From Betaproteobacteria bacterium (lineage in GTDB: Bacteria; Pseudomonadota; Gammaproteobacteria; Burkholderiales; SG8-39): DNA of 64,000 nucleotides. How positions within the stretch are numbered: position 1 is the stretch's first letter; each line of letters starts with the position of its first letter. The notes under the pieces were generated by a model. That model was not told the origin of the DNA. It searched no databases and saw only the letters and a list, made by a program, of their open reading frames with translations. This document shows positions 18,429-28,489 of the stretch, piece by piece. The DNA lies in contig JAJDOG010000087.1 in assembly GCA_022340285.1 (NCBI GenBank), positions 1 to 64,000 of the forward strand, written 5' to 3'. Position numbers and translations under genes: made by a program.

Positions 18429-20162
18429 TCATCCCTTGATGAGCCGTGGCAACAGCAGCTGGTGCCGCGGGCAGATCGATTTCGGATTCTGATACACCGC
18501 TCCTGCGAACGCCTCGAGATACCTTCGCAGGCTCCCGAGATCGACGATCTCATCGACGAAGCCGTGGCGCGCGCAGTACGCAGGCCGCGACGTGTCGTAG
18601 TAGCTCTGTGCCATCTCGTTCATCTTCTGCGCGATCGGCTCGAGGGGCCGGCCCGAGTCTTTCTCCTTGATCGCGCGGCGCGCATAGGTCGCCACCGCCG
18701 CGGTTTCGCCGTGCATGACGTAGATTTCCGTGGCCGCGGTGCCGAGCGTGAACGCGTTGTGCCGGTTGGCGGTGGGTCCGCCCATGATGTAGTGCGCCGC
18801 CGCGCTGCCCTTGCGGAGCACCACCAGCATCATCGGCACGTCGGTCTGCTGGATCGAGTAGATCAGCGACTGACCGAGACCGAGCAGTTCCGCCTTTTCG
18901 GCCAGATCACCGACATCGATGCCGCTCGTATCCTGGAACCAGATGATCGGGAGCCGGTCGCGTCCGCAATGCGTCACGAACTCGTTCATCTTGATCAGCC
19001 CCTGTCGGTAAAGCTTGCCGCCGATCCCGGGGTAGTCAGCGTACTCGGGATAGCCTTTGGGCAGCAGTCCTTGACGGTTACCGATCACGCCAATGAGCAG
19101 GCCGTCGATCTTCACGAGGCCGGTGTAGATCTCGGGGCCGTACTCGGGCCGAAATTCCATGTGCTCGCTCCCGTCGACCAGGCGGGCGAGAATCTCGTCG
19201 AAGGAGTACACCTCCCGCTGGTTGAAGGGAAGCAAGTGATAGAGGTCGTCGGCCGATAGCTGCGGCTGGCCGGGCTCGGCCACACGAAAGAACATTGGGT
19301 CGTAGGCCGGAATGGCGCGCATGTACTCCTTGATGCCGTCCAGCACACCGGTCTCCTCGTCGTACACCCGCGCAAAGAAACCTGTTTCACCATAATGGGT
19401 CTCGACCCGGCCCGGCGGTCGTTCCTTGATATCTCGCGTCCGTGCAATGAGCTCCTCGAGCCCCTCGACGTCGAAGCCACCCCGCGGCGCCATGCCGGAC
19501 ACGATGCCCGCGCCGCCGACAGCGATGTTGGCGTCCTTGTGCGCAAGCAGGATAGTCGGGCTGATGCCTTGGTATCCGCCGCCCGCCGGATTCGTGCCGT
19601 AGATACCTGCCAGGATCGGAATGCCGGTCTGCTCCAGCTCGGCATGGCGGAAAAAGCAAGTGCCCGAGCCGCGCCGATCCGGGTAGAACTTCTCCTGGTC
19701 CGGAAGCTTCACCCCGCTGCAATTCACGAGCCACACGAGCGGCAAGTTCAATCGCTTGGCGAGATTGGTCACCCGCAGAACGTTTTCCGCCTGTCCGGGG
19801 ATCCACGCGCCGGCCAGAACCTTGTTGTCGAAACCGATGATCACCGCCCAGCGCCCGCCGATCTTCCCCAAGCCGTCGACCACATTGGTCGTGCCCTCTT
19901 CGTTCTCCTCGGGGTTGTAGAGACTGTGTAATGGCCGCCAGGTGCCGGGATCGACGAGATAATCGAGCCGCTGCCAGATCGTCAGCGCGCCGCGCTCGTT
20001 GACCTTGGCCGCGGGAATCCCCACGTTCTGCCTCGCTTCCCGCGCCGCGGCGATCTCTCTCTCGACGGCCTCGAGCTTCTCGCGGCTCTCCCGCGTACGC
20101 GCGATACGGCTCTCCTTCAGCGCCTTGCCGAAGCTCGGCATCTTCTCGAAATACGGTCTCAT
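18429..20162 (-). CDS. gcdA: glutaconyl-CoA decarboxylase alpha subunit (carboxyltransferase)
   Basis: The protein has 577 residues, with the start MRPYFEKMPSFGKALKESR at 20162. It matches, as I remember it, the Acidaminococcus GcdA sequence along its whole length: for example PLVWLVNCSGVKL, GIYGTNPAGGGYQGISPT, GGKLYRQGLIKMNEFVT, IQQTDVP-type segments and the C-terminal AYQNPKSICPRHQ-like end. These features separate it from the shorter propionyl-CoA carboxylase beta subunits. The enzyme transfers the carboxyl group of glutaconyl-CoA to biotin on the carrier protein; GcdB then releases CO2 and pumps sodium. It is downstream of the acyl-CoA dehydrogenase and carrier genes on the minus strand and convergent with gcdB (30-base gap). 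Confidence 0.9.
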   Translation of the reverse strand: MRPYFEKMPSFGKALKESRIARTRESREKLEAVEREIAAAREARQNVGIPAAKVNERGALTIWQRLDYLVDPGTWRPLHSLYNPEENEEGTTNVVDGLGKIGGRWAVIIGFDNKVLAGAWIPGQAENVLRVTNLAKRLNLPLVWLVNCSGVKLPDQEKFYPDRRGSGTCFFRHAELEQTGIPILAGIYGTNPAGGGYQGISPTILLAHKDANIAVGGAGIVSGMAPRGGFDVEGLEELIARTRDIKERPPGRVETHYGETGFFARVYDEETGVLDGIKEYMRAIPAYDPMFFRVAEPGQPQLSADDLYHLLPFNQREVYSFDEILARLVDGSEHMEFRPEYGPEIYTGLVKIDGLLIGVIGNRQGLLPKGYPEYADYPGIGGKLYRQGLIKMNEFVTHCGRDRLPIIWFQDTSGIDVGDLAEKAELLGLGQSLIYSIQQTDVPMMLVVLRKGSAAAHYIMGGPTANRHNAFTLGTAATEIYVMHGETAAVATYARRAIKEKDSGRPLEPIAQKMNEMAQSYYDTSRPAYCARHGFVDEIVDLGSLRRYLEAFAGAVYQNPKSICPRHQLLLPRLIKG

Positions 20163-20208
20163 TCCGCTCGATCCTCTGACTGTGTGAGCCGCCGCGTCCC
20201 GGCGGACA

Positions 20209-21369
20209 CTATTCGCGGTTGGGGGTATGGCCGCACGCCATCCCCGAGATGATGATCTTCTGGATGTTGGACGTGCCCTCCACCACTTGCAGCGACTTCG
20301 CATCGCGGTAGAAGCGCTCCGCCGGATACTCGGTCGAGAATCCGTACGAGCCGAAGATCTTCATGCACTCGTTCGCGGCGTGCACCGCCGCCTCCGAGGC
20401 GACGAGCTTGGCGACGGACGTCTCGTACTGGCTCGGTTTGCCCTGGTCCTTCAGCCACGCGGCGCGGTAGACGAGCATTTGCGCGGCCTGGTGCTCGACG
20501 ACCATCTCGGCGATCTGCGCCTGCACCATCTGATGCTGCGAGATGGGCTTGCCGAACTGCTGACGATCGTTGGCGTAGTTGACGGCGAGCTCGAGCGCGC
20601 CGCCGGCGACGCCGAGCGCGCCGGCCGCGCAGCCCAACCTGGTCTGATTCAGCTGCCACATGCAGATCCGGAAGCCCTCGCCCGGTTTGCCGAGCACGTT
20701 CTCCTTGGGAACCTGCATCCCCTCGAACACGAACTCGCCGGTGGGCGCGCAGTGCAGGCCGAGCTTGGTCTCGATGGGCCGCGCCGTGCAGCCCTTCGTC
20801 TTCCTCGGCTCGATGATGAAAGCCGTGATCCCCTTGTTGCCCTTTTCCTTGTCCGTGTACGCGTAGAGCAGTCCGGCGTCGCCCACCTGCGCCTGCGAGA
20901 TCCACATCTTGTTGCCGTGAACCTCCCAGTGGTCGCCCCGGTCGATGGCGTGAGTCCGCATGCTGGCAACGTCCGATCCGGTGTTCGGCTCGGTCATGGC
21001 GAAGAAGCCAAGCTGCGTGCCGGCCACCCAGCCGGGCACGTACTTCTTCCTCTGCTCGTCGGTGCCGAACTTGGCCACGGTCAGCGCCGGGCCCAGGTTC
21101 TGCATGTTGAACGGCAAACGCCACGACGCCGAGACCCTGGCGATCTGCTCGGCGATCAGCACCGATTCCATGAAACCCATGCCGCTGCCGCCCAGTTCCT
21201 CCGGCAAGGCGCACGAGAAGAAGCCGAGCTCGCCCATCTTGGCGACCCGGTCGGCACGAAACTCGTGCTTGCGCTCCTCGTCCTCGAGTGTCGGCGCGAT
21301 CTCTTCGGCGGCGAAACGCCGCCCGGTGTCCTGGATAAGCTGCTGTTCTGCGGTGAGCTCGAAATTCAT
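20209..21369 (-). CDS. acyl-CoA dehydrogenase, probable non-decarboxylating glutaryl-CoA dehydrogenase
   Basis: The protein has 386 residues. It is an ordinary FAD-dependent acyl-CoA dehydrogenase by motifs (MTEPNTGSDVASM, catalytic Glu364 in VVEGTSNIQK). Three points suggest glutaryl-CoA as substrate without decarboxylation. It sits in one operon with the biotin carrier and gcdA. Arg84 in RVSASWRLPF aligns with the arginine that binds the glutaryl carboxylate. The residue before the catalytic glutamate is Val363, not tyrosine, as in the Desulfococcus non-decarboxylating enzyme as I recall it. It would produce glutaconyl-CoA, the substrate of the decarboxylase. The alternative is a general short-chain acyl-CoA dehydrogenase. 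Confidence 0.8.
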   Translation of the reverse strand: MNFELTAEQQLIQDTGRRFAAEEIAPTLEDEERKHEFRADRVAKMGELGFFSCALPEELGGSGMGFMESVLIAEQIARVSASWRLPFNMQNLGPALTVAKFGTDEQRKKYVPGWVAGTQLGFFAMTEPNTGSDVASMRTHAIDRGDHWEVHGNKMWISQAQVGDAGLLYAYTDKEKGNKGITAFIIEPRKTKGCTARPIETKLGLHCAPTGEFVFEGMQVPKENVLGKPGEGFRICMWQLNQTRLGCAAGALGVAGGALELAVNYANDRQQFGKPISQHQMVQAQIAEMVVEHQAAQMLVYRAAWLKDQGKPSQYETSVAKLVASEAAVHAANECMKIFGSYGFSTEYPAERFYRDAKSLQVVEGTSNIQKIIISGMACGHTPNRE

Positions 21370-21470
21370 ACGTCCCTCGCTGACAGATTGCTGGAAAAGG
21401 CGGGGATTGTTTCCCCTTTTTCGATCGGGGCTGCCGGAAGACGCTTGCCTGCGGAAATGCCGGTGGTCGG

Positions 21471-21686
21471 CTACTCGATCACGAGGAGGACGTCGTCCTC
21501 CGCGACCTTGTCTCCCTTTTTCACCTTGATGTCCTTCACCGTGCCACCGCGGGGCGCGTAGACGGGGTTTTCCATCTTCAACGCCTCGATGATGACCAGT
21601 TCGTCGTCCTCCTCGACCTGCGCGCCCAGCTCGACGAGCACCTGCCAGATATTCCCGGCTAGCGGGGCACGAACTTCCTCTGCCAT
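21471..21686 (-). CDS. biotin carrier protein (GcdC-like, biotinyl domain only)
   Basis: This 71-residue protein is a bare biotinyl/lipoyl domain with the biotin-attachment motif EALKMEN (Lys37). A purine-rich AAGGGGG site precedes the ATG at 21686. In classical GcdC the domain follows a long Pro/Ala linker, which is absent here. It would carry the carboxyl group between GcdA and GcdB. It is the first gene of the minus-strand operon carrier, acyl-CoA dehydrogenase, gcdA. Confidence 0.85.
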   Translation of the reverse strand: MAEEVRAPLAGNIWQVLVELGAQVEEDDELVIIEALKMENPVYAPRGGTVKDIKVKKGDKVAEDDVLLVIE

Positions 21687-21956
21687 GGTTTTCCCCCTTT
21701 CTTCCTTGTTGAGCTGCCAAAGGAAATCGCGTCGCCGCGACGCTCCGATGCCAGACAAGCGCCGGGCGGCACGCGCGCACGAGGGGTTTTTACCGCACTT
21801 CCGCGACCCCGGGTTTGTGGTCGATCAAACCGCGGGCCACGACCCCCGGCTGGAGGCATCCCGATCTCTCCGAGAACTCGAACCTGAGTACGTGGGGCCA
21901 CGGTCCACCCGCGAGCCCGGGTTTCCTTTCCGGTTCACCCGCGCCACAATCCGCCG
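21687..21956. other. divergent intergenic region, biotin-carrier operon / tag
   Basis: These 270 bases should contain the promoter of the minus-strand glutaconyl-CoA operon and that of tag. I see no convincing gene, operator or RNA element in them. Confidence 0.4.
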
Positions 21957-22565
21957 GTGCAGAAGGCCGTCGAGCGCTGTCCGTGGTGCCTCGGGAACGA
22001 GGAGTACATCGCTTACCACGACCGGGAATGGGGCGTGCCGGTCCATGACGACCGGGTTCTGTTCGAGTTCCTGATCCTCGAGGGCGCCCAGGCCGGTCTC
22101 TCCTGGCTGACAATCCTGCGCAAGCGTGCCGGATACCGGAAAGCGTTCGCCGGCTTTGACCCGGAACGCGTTGCGCGCTTCACCGAGGCCCGGCGCGACC
22201 GGTTGATGGCTGATCCGGGGATCGTGCGCAATCGCGCCAAGATCGGTGCGACGGTGGGCAACGCGAGGTCATTTCTCGCGATCCAGGACGAGTTCGGGTC
22301 GTTCGACGCATACCTGTGGCGGTTCGTCGACGGGCATCCGATCGGCAATCGCTGGCGTACATTGCAGCAAGTGCCGGCCCGGACAGCTCTCTCGGACAAG
22401 CTGTCCAAGGACCTGGGGCAAAGAGGCTTCAAGTTCGTGGGATCGACGATCTGTTACGCTTTCATGCAGGCCGTCGGGCTCGTGAACGACCACCTGCGAG
22501 ACTGCTTTCGCCATACCGAAATTGCTGCGGTAAAATCGCTCACCGGTCCTGGTTCCACGAGGTAG
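21957..22565 (+). CDS. tag: DNA-3-methyladenine glycosylase I
   Basis: The protein has 202 residues, probably from a GTG start at 21957. The N-terminal RCPWCLGNEEYIAYHDREW is the Tag signature with the zinc-binding cysteine region, and ILRKRAGYRKAFAGFD and GSTICYAFMQAVGLVNDH are conserved family blocks. It removes 3-methyladenine from alkylated DNA in base-excision repair. It is slightly longer than the E. coli protein at the C-terminus. It is followed closely (7 bases) by the first YqgE/AlgH gene. Confidence 0.9.
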   Translation: MQKAVERCPWCLGNEEYIAYHDREWGVPVHDDRVLFEFLILEGAQAGLSWLTILRKRAGYRKAFAGFDPERVARFTEARRDRLMADPGIVRNRAKIGATVGNARSFLAIQDEFGSFDAYLWRFVDGHPIGNRWRTLQQVPARTALSDKLSKDLGQRGFKFVGSTICYAFMQAVGLVNDHLRDCFRHTEIAAVKSLTGPGSTR

Positions 22566-22572
22566 CCCCGGG

Positions 22573-23190
22573 ATGAACATACTGAGATTCCTGATTCTCG
22601 CCTGCGCGCTGGTTGGCGTGTCGGCCCCCGCCTGGTCCGACGACGGCGACGCGGTCTTCCTGGTGGCGAATCCGCAGTTCAACGATCCGACCTACCGGCA
22701 CACGGTGCTGCTCGCCGCTGCGCTCGAGAACGGCGGGCATATCGGGGTGATCGTCAATCGCCCCACCAACCAGTCGCTCTCGAATCTGTTTCCCGAGCAC
22801 GAGCCTTCCAAGAAGGTCATCGATCCCGTGTATTTCGGCGGGCCGTTCTCGCGCTCGGCGCTCGTCGCGGTGGTGAAGCGCGACACCAGTCCGGGCCGGG
22901 GGTCGGTCTCCCTGATGAAGAGCCTTTACCTCGCGATCAACGTGGGTACCATCGACCGGATCATCGAAACGACGCCGAACGACGCGCGATACTACGTCGG
23001 GTACGTGATCTGGCGGCCGGGAGAGCTCCGCCAAGAGATCGACCGCGGCCTGTGGTCGGTGCAGAACGCAAACGCGGACGTCGTCCTCCGCAAGGACACC
23101 CACGGCCTCTGGGAAGAGTTGCTTCGCCTGTCGCGTCGCATCACGGCGTCGACGAGTCACAATCTCTCGGCGGCAACCGGGCTGCTCTAG
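22573..23190 (+). CDS. exported YqgE/AlgH (UPF0301) family protein, copy 1
   Basis: The protein has 205 residues. A signal peptide (residues 1-22, hydrophobic core FLILACALVGVSA, likely cleavage after AWS) precedes a YqgE/AlgH domain with FLVANPQFNDPTYRHTV, GVIVNRPTNQSL and VYFGGPFSRSAL. Ordinary YqgE/AlgH proteins are cytoplasmic and unprocessed, so export is unusual. The following gene is a second exported copy that starts immediately after this stop codon. The function of the family is not firmly established. Confidence 0.85.
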   Translation: MNILRFLILACALVGVSAPAWSDDGDAVFLVANPQFNDPTYRHTVLLAAALENGGHIGVIVNRPTNQSLSNLFPEHEPSKKVIDPVYFGGPFSRSALVAVVKRDTSPGRGSVSLMKSLYLAINVGTIDRIIETTPNDARYYVGYVIWRPGELRQEIDRGLWSVQNANADVVLRKDTHGLWEELLRLSRRITASTSHNLSAATGLL

Positions 23191-23796
23191 ATGAGATCTC
23201 TCGCCCGCAGCCTGACGACGTGGCTGCTGGCGGTGGCGGGTGCGCTTGCGCTGTTCGTGTCGGGTGCCGCGCTCGCGCAAGGGGACGAGAGAAACGCCGT
23301 CCTGGTCGCAAAACCCCATCTCCTCGATCCAAACTTTCGCGAATCCGTCGTGGTCGTCGCGAAAGCGCCCAACGGGGCGGCTGTAGGCGTCATCATCAAT
23401 CGCCCGACGAAGAAGTCCCTCGCCGAGATTCTTCCGGGCAACGAAACGCTCTCCCGCTTCACCGAACCGCTGTTTTTCGGCGGCCCCGTCGAGCAGGTCG
23501 GGCTATACGCCCTCTTCCGGGCCGCAGAGCCGCCCGGCGAGGCGCTGCGCATCAGCCGCGATCTCTGGCTCGCCATCAATCCCGCCACGGTCGAGCAGCT
23601 CATGAAGCATCCACCCGAGCAGTTGCGCTTCTTCACGGGTTATTCGGGCTGGGCGCCGGGGCAGCTCGCCAATGAGCTGACGCGCGGCGATTGGTGGGTG
23701 CTCGAAGCCGATCCCGACGTCGCGTTTCGCCCCGATCCGTCCACGCTCTGGGAAGAGCTCGCGCGGCGCGCGCGCGCAGTGACTGCGCTGCGGTAA
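23191..23796 (+). CDS. exported YqgE/AlgH (UPF0301) family protein, copy 2
   Basis: The protein has 201 residues and its ATG directly follows the stop of copy 1. A signal peptide (core LLAVAGALALFVSGAALA, ending ALAQ) is followed by VLVAKPHLLDPNFRESV, GVIINRPTKKSLAEIL and LFFGGPVEQVGLY. The domain is the same as in copy 1 but clearly diverged, so the duplication is old. Both keep the domain order and length, which argues that both are functional. Confidence 0.85.
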   Translation: MRSLARSLTTWLLAVAGALALFVSGAALAQGDERNAVLVAKPHLLDPNFRESVVVVAKAPNGAAVGVIINRPTKKSLAEILPGNETLSRFTEPLFFGGPVEQVGLYALFRAAEPPGEALRISRDLWLAINPATVEQLMKHPPEQLRFFTGYSGWAPGQLANELTRGDWWVLEADPDVAFRPDPSTLWEELARRARAVTALR

Positions 23797-23819
23797 CCAC
23801 CCCGTCGCCTTCGGCGCCA

Positions 23820-23840
23820 CCCCTCCTCAAAGAGGAGGGG
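23820..23840. terminator. hairpin between yqgE copy 2 and clpB
   Basis: A perfect 9-bp stem (CCCCTCCTC / GAGGAGGGG) with an AAA loop lies between two convergent genes. There is no T-run on either side, so it may be a bidirectional processing or REP-like hairpin rather than a textbook intrinsic terminator. Confidence 0.5.
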
Positions 23841-23866
23841 AAAACCCTTCTAGCCTTCGCCTTCGT

Positions 23867-26476
<2,610 letters not shown>

Positions 26477-26504
26477 GGATGACTCCCCAAATCAATTGTC
26501 TTGC

Positions 26505-26533
26505 ACTTGTGGCCGAATGCCGAATTTTTCAAG
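26505..26533 (-). promoter_or_regulatory. sigma-32-type heat-shock promoter of clpB
   Basis: On the minus strand CTTGAAA (26533-26527) is a perfect sigma-32 -35 element. After 14 bases comes CCACAAGT (26512-26505), a fair match to CCCCATNT. Transcription would start about 22 bases before the clpB ATG. Confidence 0.7.
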
Positions 26534-26602
26534 TCCGACGGGACCTTGCGGTTCTTTCCCCGGGGGGCGCGGGATAAACTCAGTCAAATCCGCAAATTAG
26601 CC

Positions 26603-27901
26603 ATGGCGATGAAATTCGAGCTGGACTGGCGCATCGGTAAGTACCCGATTCTGAAGGAAATCGGGAAGGGTGCGACCAGCAAAGTCTTTCTCGGCCGCGA
26701 CCCCTTCGCGGACCGGGACGTCGCCATCAAGGTCTTCTTCTTCGAGGATGGCGCAACGGAGCAGCAACGCAAGCTGCTTCGCAAGGGCTTCCTCGCCGAA
26801 GCGGCGCTCGCCGGACGGCTGCAGCATCCGCACATCGTCGAGATCTACGACGCGGTGAGCGAGCCGGAATACAGCTACATCGTCATGGAGCATATTCCGG
26901 GCACCACGCTCGAGAGCTACTGCGAAGTCGACAGCCTGCTCCCGCTGGGCAAGGTGGTCGAGATCATCTTCAAGTGCATCCGGGCGCTGGACTTCGCCTT
27001 CCAGAACGGGGTCATCCACCGCGACATCAAGCCCGGCAACATCCTCTACAGCCCCGACGGCGAAATCAAGGTCAGCGACTTCGGCGCGTCATTCCAGGAG
27101 CAGCTCGCGCAGGACACCACCCAGCTCACCGGCATCGGGTCGCCCGCCTACATGTCGCCGGAGCAGGTGCGCCTCGAGCATCTGACCCACCAGACCGACA
27201 TCTATTCGCTGGGGGTCGTGATGTACAAGCTGCTCACCGGCCGCATTCCGTTCAACGCGTCCAATCAGCTGTCTCTCACCTACGAGATCCTGAACGTGGA
27301 GGCGCCCCCGCCCTCGACCTACCGGCCCGAGCTCCCGCCGCTCCTGGACGAGATCTGCCTCAAGGCGATCCAGAAGAGCCCGGCCGATCGGTATCAGACC
27401 TGGATCGACTTCGGCAAGGACCTCTCGAAGGCCTTCGGAACCCTGCGGCTCGCGGGCGATGCGCTGTCCGACTCGGAAAAGTTCAGCGAGCTGCGCAGCC
27501 TCGCGTTCTTCGAGGATTTCGACGACGTCGTGCTATGGGAAGCATTGCGCATCTCGAGCTGGCGGACGATCCCCAAGGGGACGGTGATCATCAACGAGGG
27601 CGAGCAAGGCGACAGCTTCTACGTGCTCGTTCAGGGTGTCGTGAACGTGAGCCTCAGCGGCAAGATCATCAACACGATCGAGCGCGGCGGCGTGTTCGGC
27701 GAGATCCTCTACTTCAGCCAGCGGCTCGGCCAGCGGACCACGACGATCACCGCGACGGGTGAGATCTCGGTCATCGAGATCAAGTCGAAAGCGCTGCAGG
27801 TCGCCAGTCCCACCTGCCAGGTCAGCTTCCAGAAGGCGTTCATGCGGGTGCTCATCAACCGTCTGACGGAAGTGAACGCCAGGCTGGCCGCCTCGCACTG
27901 A
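26603..27901 (+). CDS. serine/threonine protein kinase with C-terminal cyclic-nucleotide-binding domain
   Basis: The protein has 432 residues. Residues 14-300 form a Hanks-type kinase: glycine loop GKGATSKVFLG, Lys43 in VAIKVFF, HRDIKPGN with catalytic Asp141, and SDFGAS with Asp159. Residues from about 335 to the end form a cNMP-binding domain (GEQGDSFYVLVQGVVNVSL, GGVFGEILYF). There is no transmembrane helix, so it is a soluble kinase probably gated by a cyclic nucleotide or another ligand of that fold. The usual PRAAT-like motif of true cAMP binders is not obvious, so the ligand is uncertain. It is divergent from clpB, sharing a 126-base region. Confidence 0.85.
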   Translation: MAMKFELDWRIGKYPILKEIGKGATSKVFLGRDPFADRDVAIKVFFFEDGATEQQRKLLRKGFLAEAALAGRLQHPHIVEIYDAVSEPEYSYIVMEHIPGTTLESYCEVDSLLPLGKVVEIIFKCIRALDFAFQNGVIHRDIKPGNILYSPDGEIKVSDFGASFQEQLAQDTTQLTGIGSPAYMSPEQVRLEHLTHQTDIYSLGVVMYKLLTGRIPFNASNQLSLTYEILNVEAPPPSTYRPELPPLLDEICLKAIQKSPADRYQTWIDFGKDLSKAFGTLRLAGDALSDSEKFSELRSLAFFEDFDDVVLWEALRISSWRTIPKGTVIINEGEQGDSFYVLVQGVVNVSLSGKIINTIERGGVFGEILYFSQRLGQRTTTITATGEISVIEIKSKALQVASPTCQVSFQKAFMRVLINRLTEVNARLAASH

Positions 27902-27990
27902 CCGCGGCATCTCCCCGCCCGACGTCCTCTGTCGGGCGTGATTTTAGACACAGTATAACCGCGGCCGATCCGCGTCATCCAAATCGGCGA

Positions 27991-28020
27991 TTGGACTTTC
28001 GTCGCCTGACCCCATATATT
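27991..28020 (+). promoter_or_regulatory. sigma-70 promoter of the 73-residue protein gene
   Basis: TTGGAC (27991-27996) and TATATT (28015-28020) are separated by 18 bases, giving a strong predicted promoter and a leader of about 50 bases before the ATG at 28075. Confidence 0.6.
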
Positions 28021-28074
28021 GGTTGTGTGCGATGCAACATCGTAGATAGATCAATGAAATATCAAGGAGTTTGC

Positions 28075-28296
28075 ATGATGAAACCAGAGATTGCGCGGCA
28101 GGGCACAAACCTGGTTTGGGACGAGACGATGCTCGACTACGCGGCGATCGAAAAGCGTGCGCAGGAAATGCGCGCCGAGGCCGCTTGGGGCATGGCCAGC
28201 GCCGTCCGCGAATGGGCAATGAAGGTGTTCGGCCAAGGAAAGGCCAAGGCCCGTGCAGCCGTGCAGCCGCTGGAGCGTCACGGCCAGGCCGTCTGA
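28075..28296 (+). CDS. hypothetical small protein, 73 residues
   Basis: I do not recognise a family. The ATG at 28075 follows an AAGGAG site at 28064-28069 and a good promoter, which supports real translation. The protein is soluble and mainly helical, with a charged middle (EKRAQEMRAEAAWG) and a basic C-terminus. It forms a single-gene unit between the kinase and the acyl-CoA ligase, followed by a perfect hairpin at 28302-28324. Confidence 0.65.
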   Translation: MMKPEIARQGTNLVWDETMLDYAAIEKRAQEMRAEAAWGMASAVREWAMKVFGQGKAKARAAVQPLERHGQAV

Positions 28297-28301
28297 TTTC
28301 C

Positions 28302-28324
28302 CGCCACGGCCACAAGCCGTGGCG
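28302..28324 (+). terminator. hairpin after the 73-residue protein gene
   Basis: A perfect 9-bp stem (CGCCACGGC / GCCGTGGCG) with a CACAA loop begins six bases after the stop codon. No T-run follows, so it may end transcription inefficiently or protect the mRNA 3' end. Confidence 0.5.
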
Positions 28325-28489
28325 CAACAAGAACCCCTCCGCGCTGGGCTGCCCCGGCTGGGCTTCCCTCCTCCTCCTCGCCCAGACGGTCCAGCAGTTC
28401 GGCGTGCGACGGGGCCCCTTCCAGCTCATCGTCGTGCCGAAGGGATAGACGGCTAGAATCGGCTAGGGAACGCCCAGCCGATTTCAGCC

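Noticed and set aside
18429-20162. Propionyl-CoA or methylcrotonyl-CoA carboxylase beta subunit
   Set aside because: Length (577) and family-specific segments fit glutaconyl-CoA decarboxylase alpha, and a sodium-pump beta subunit lies adjacent.
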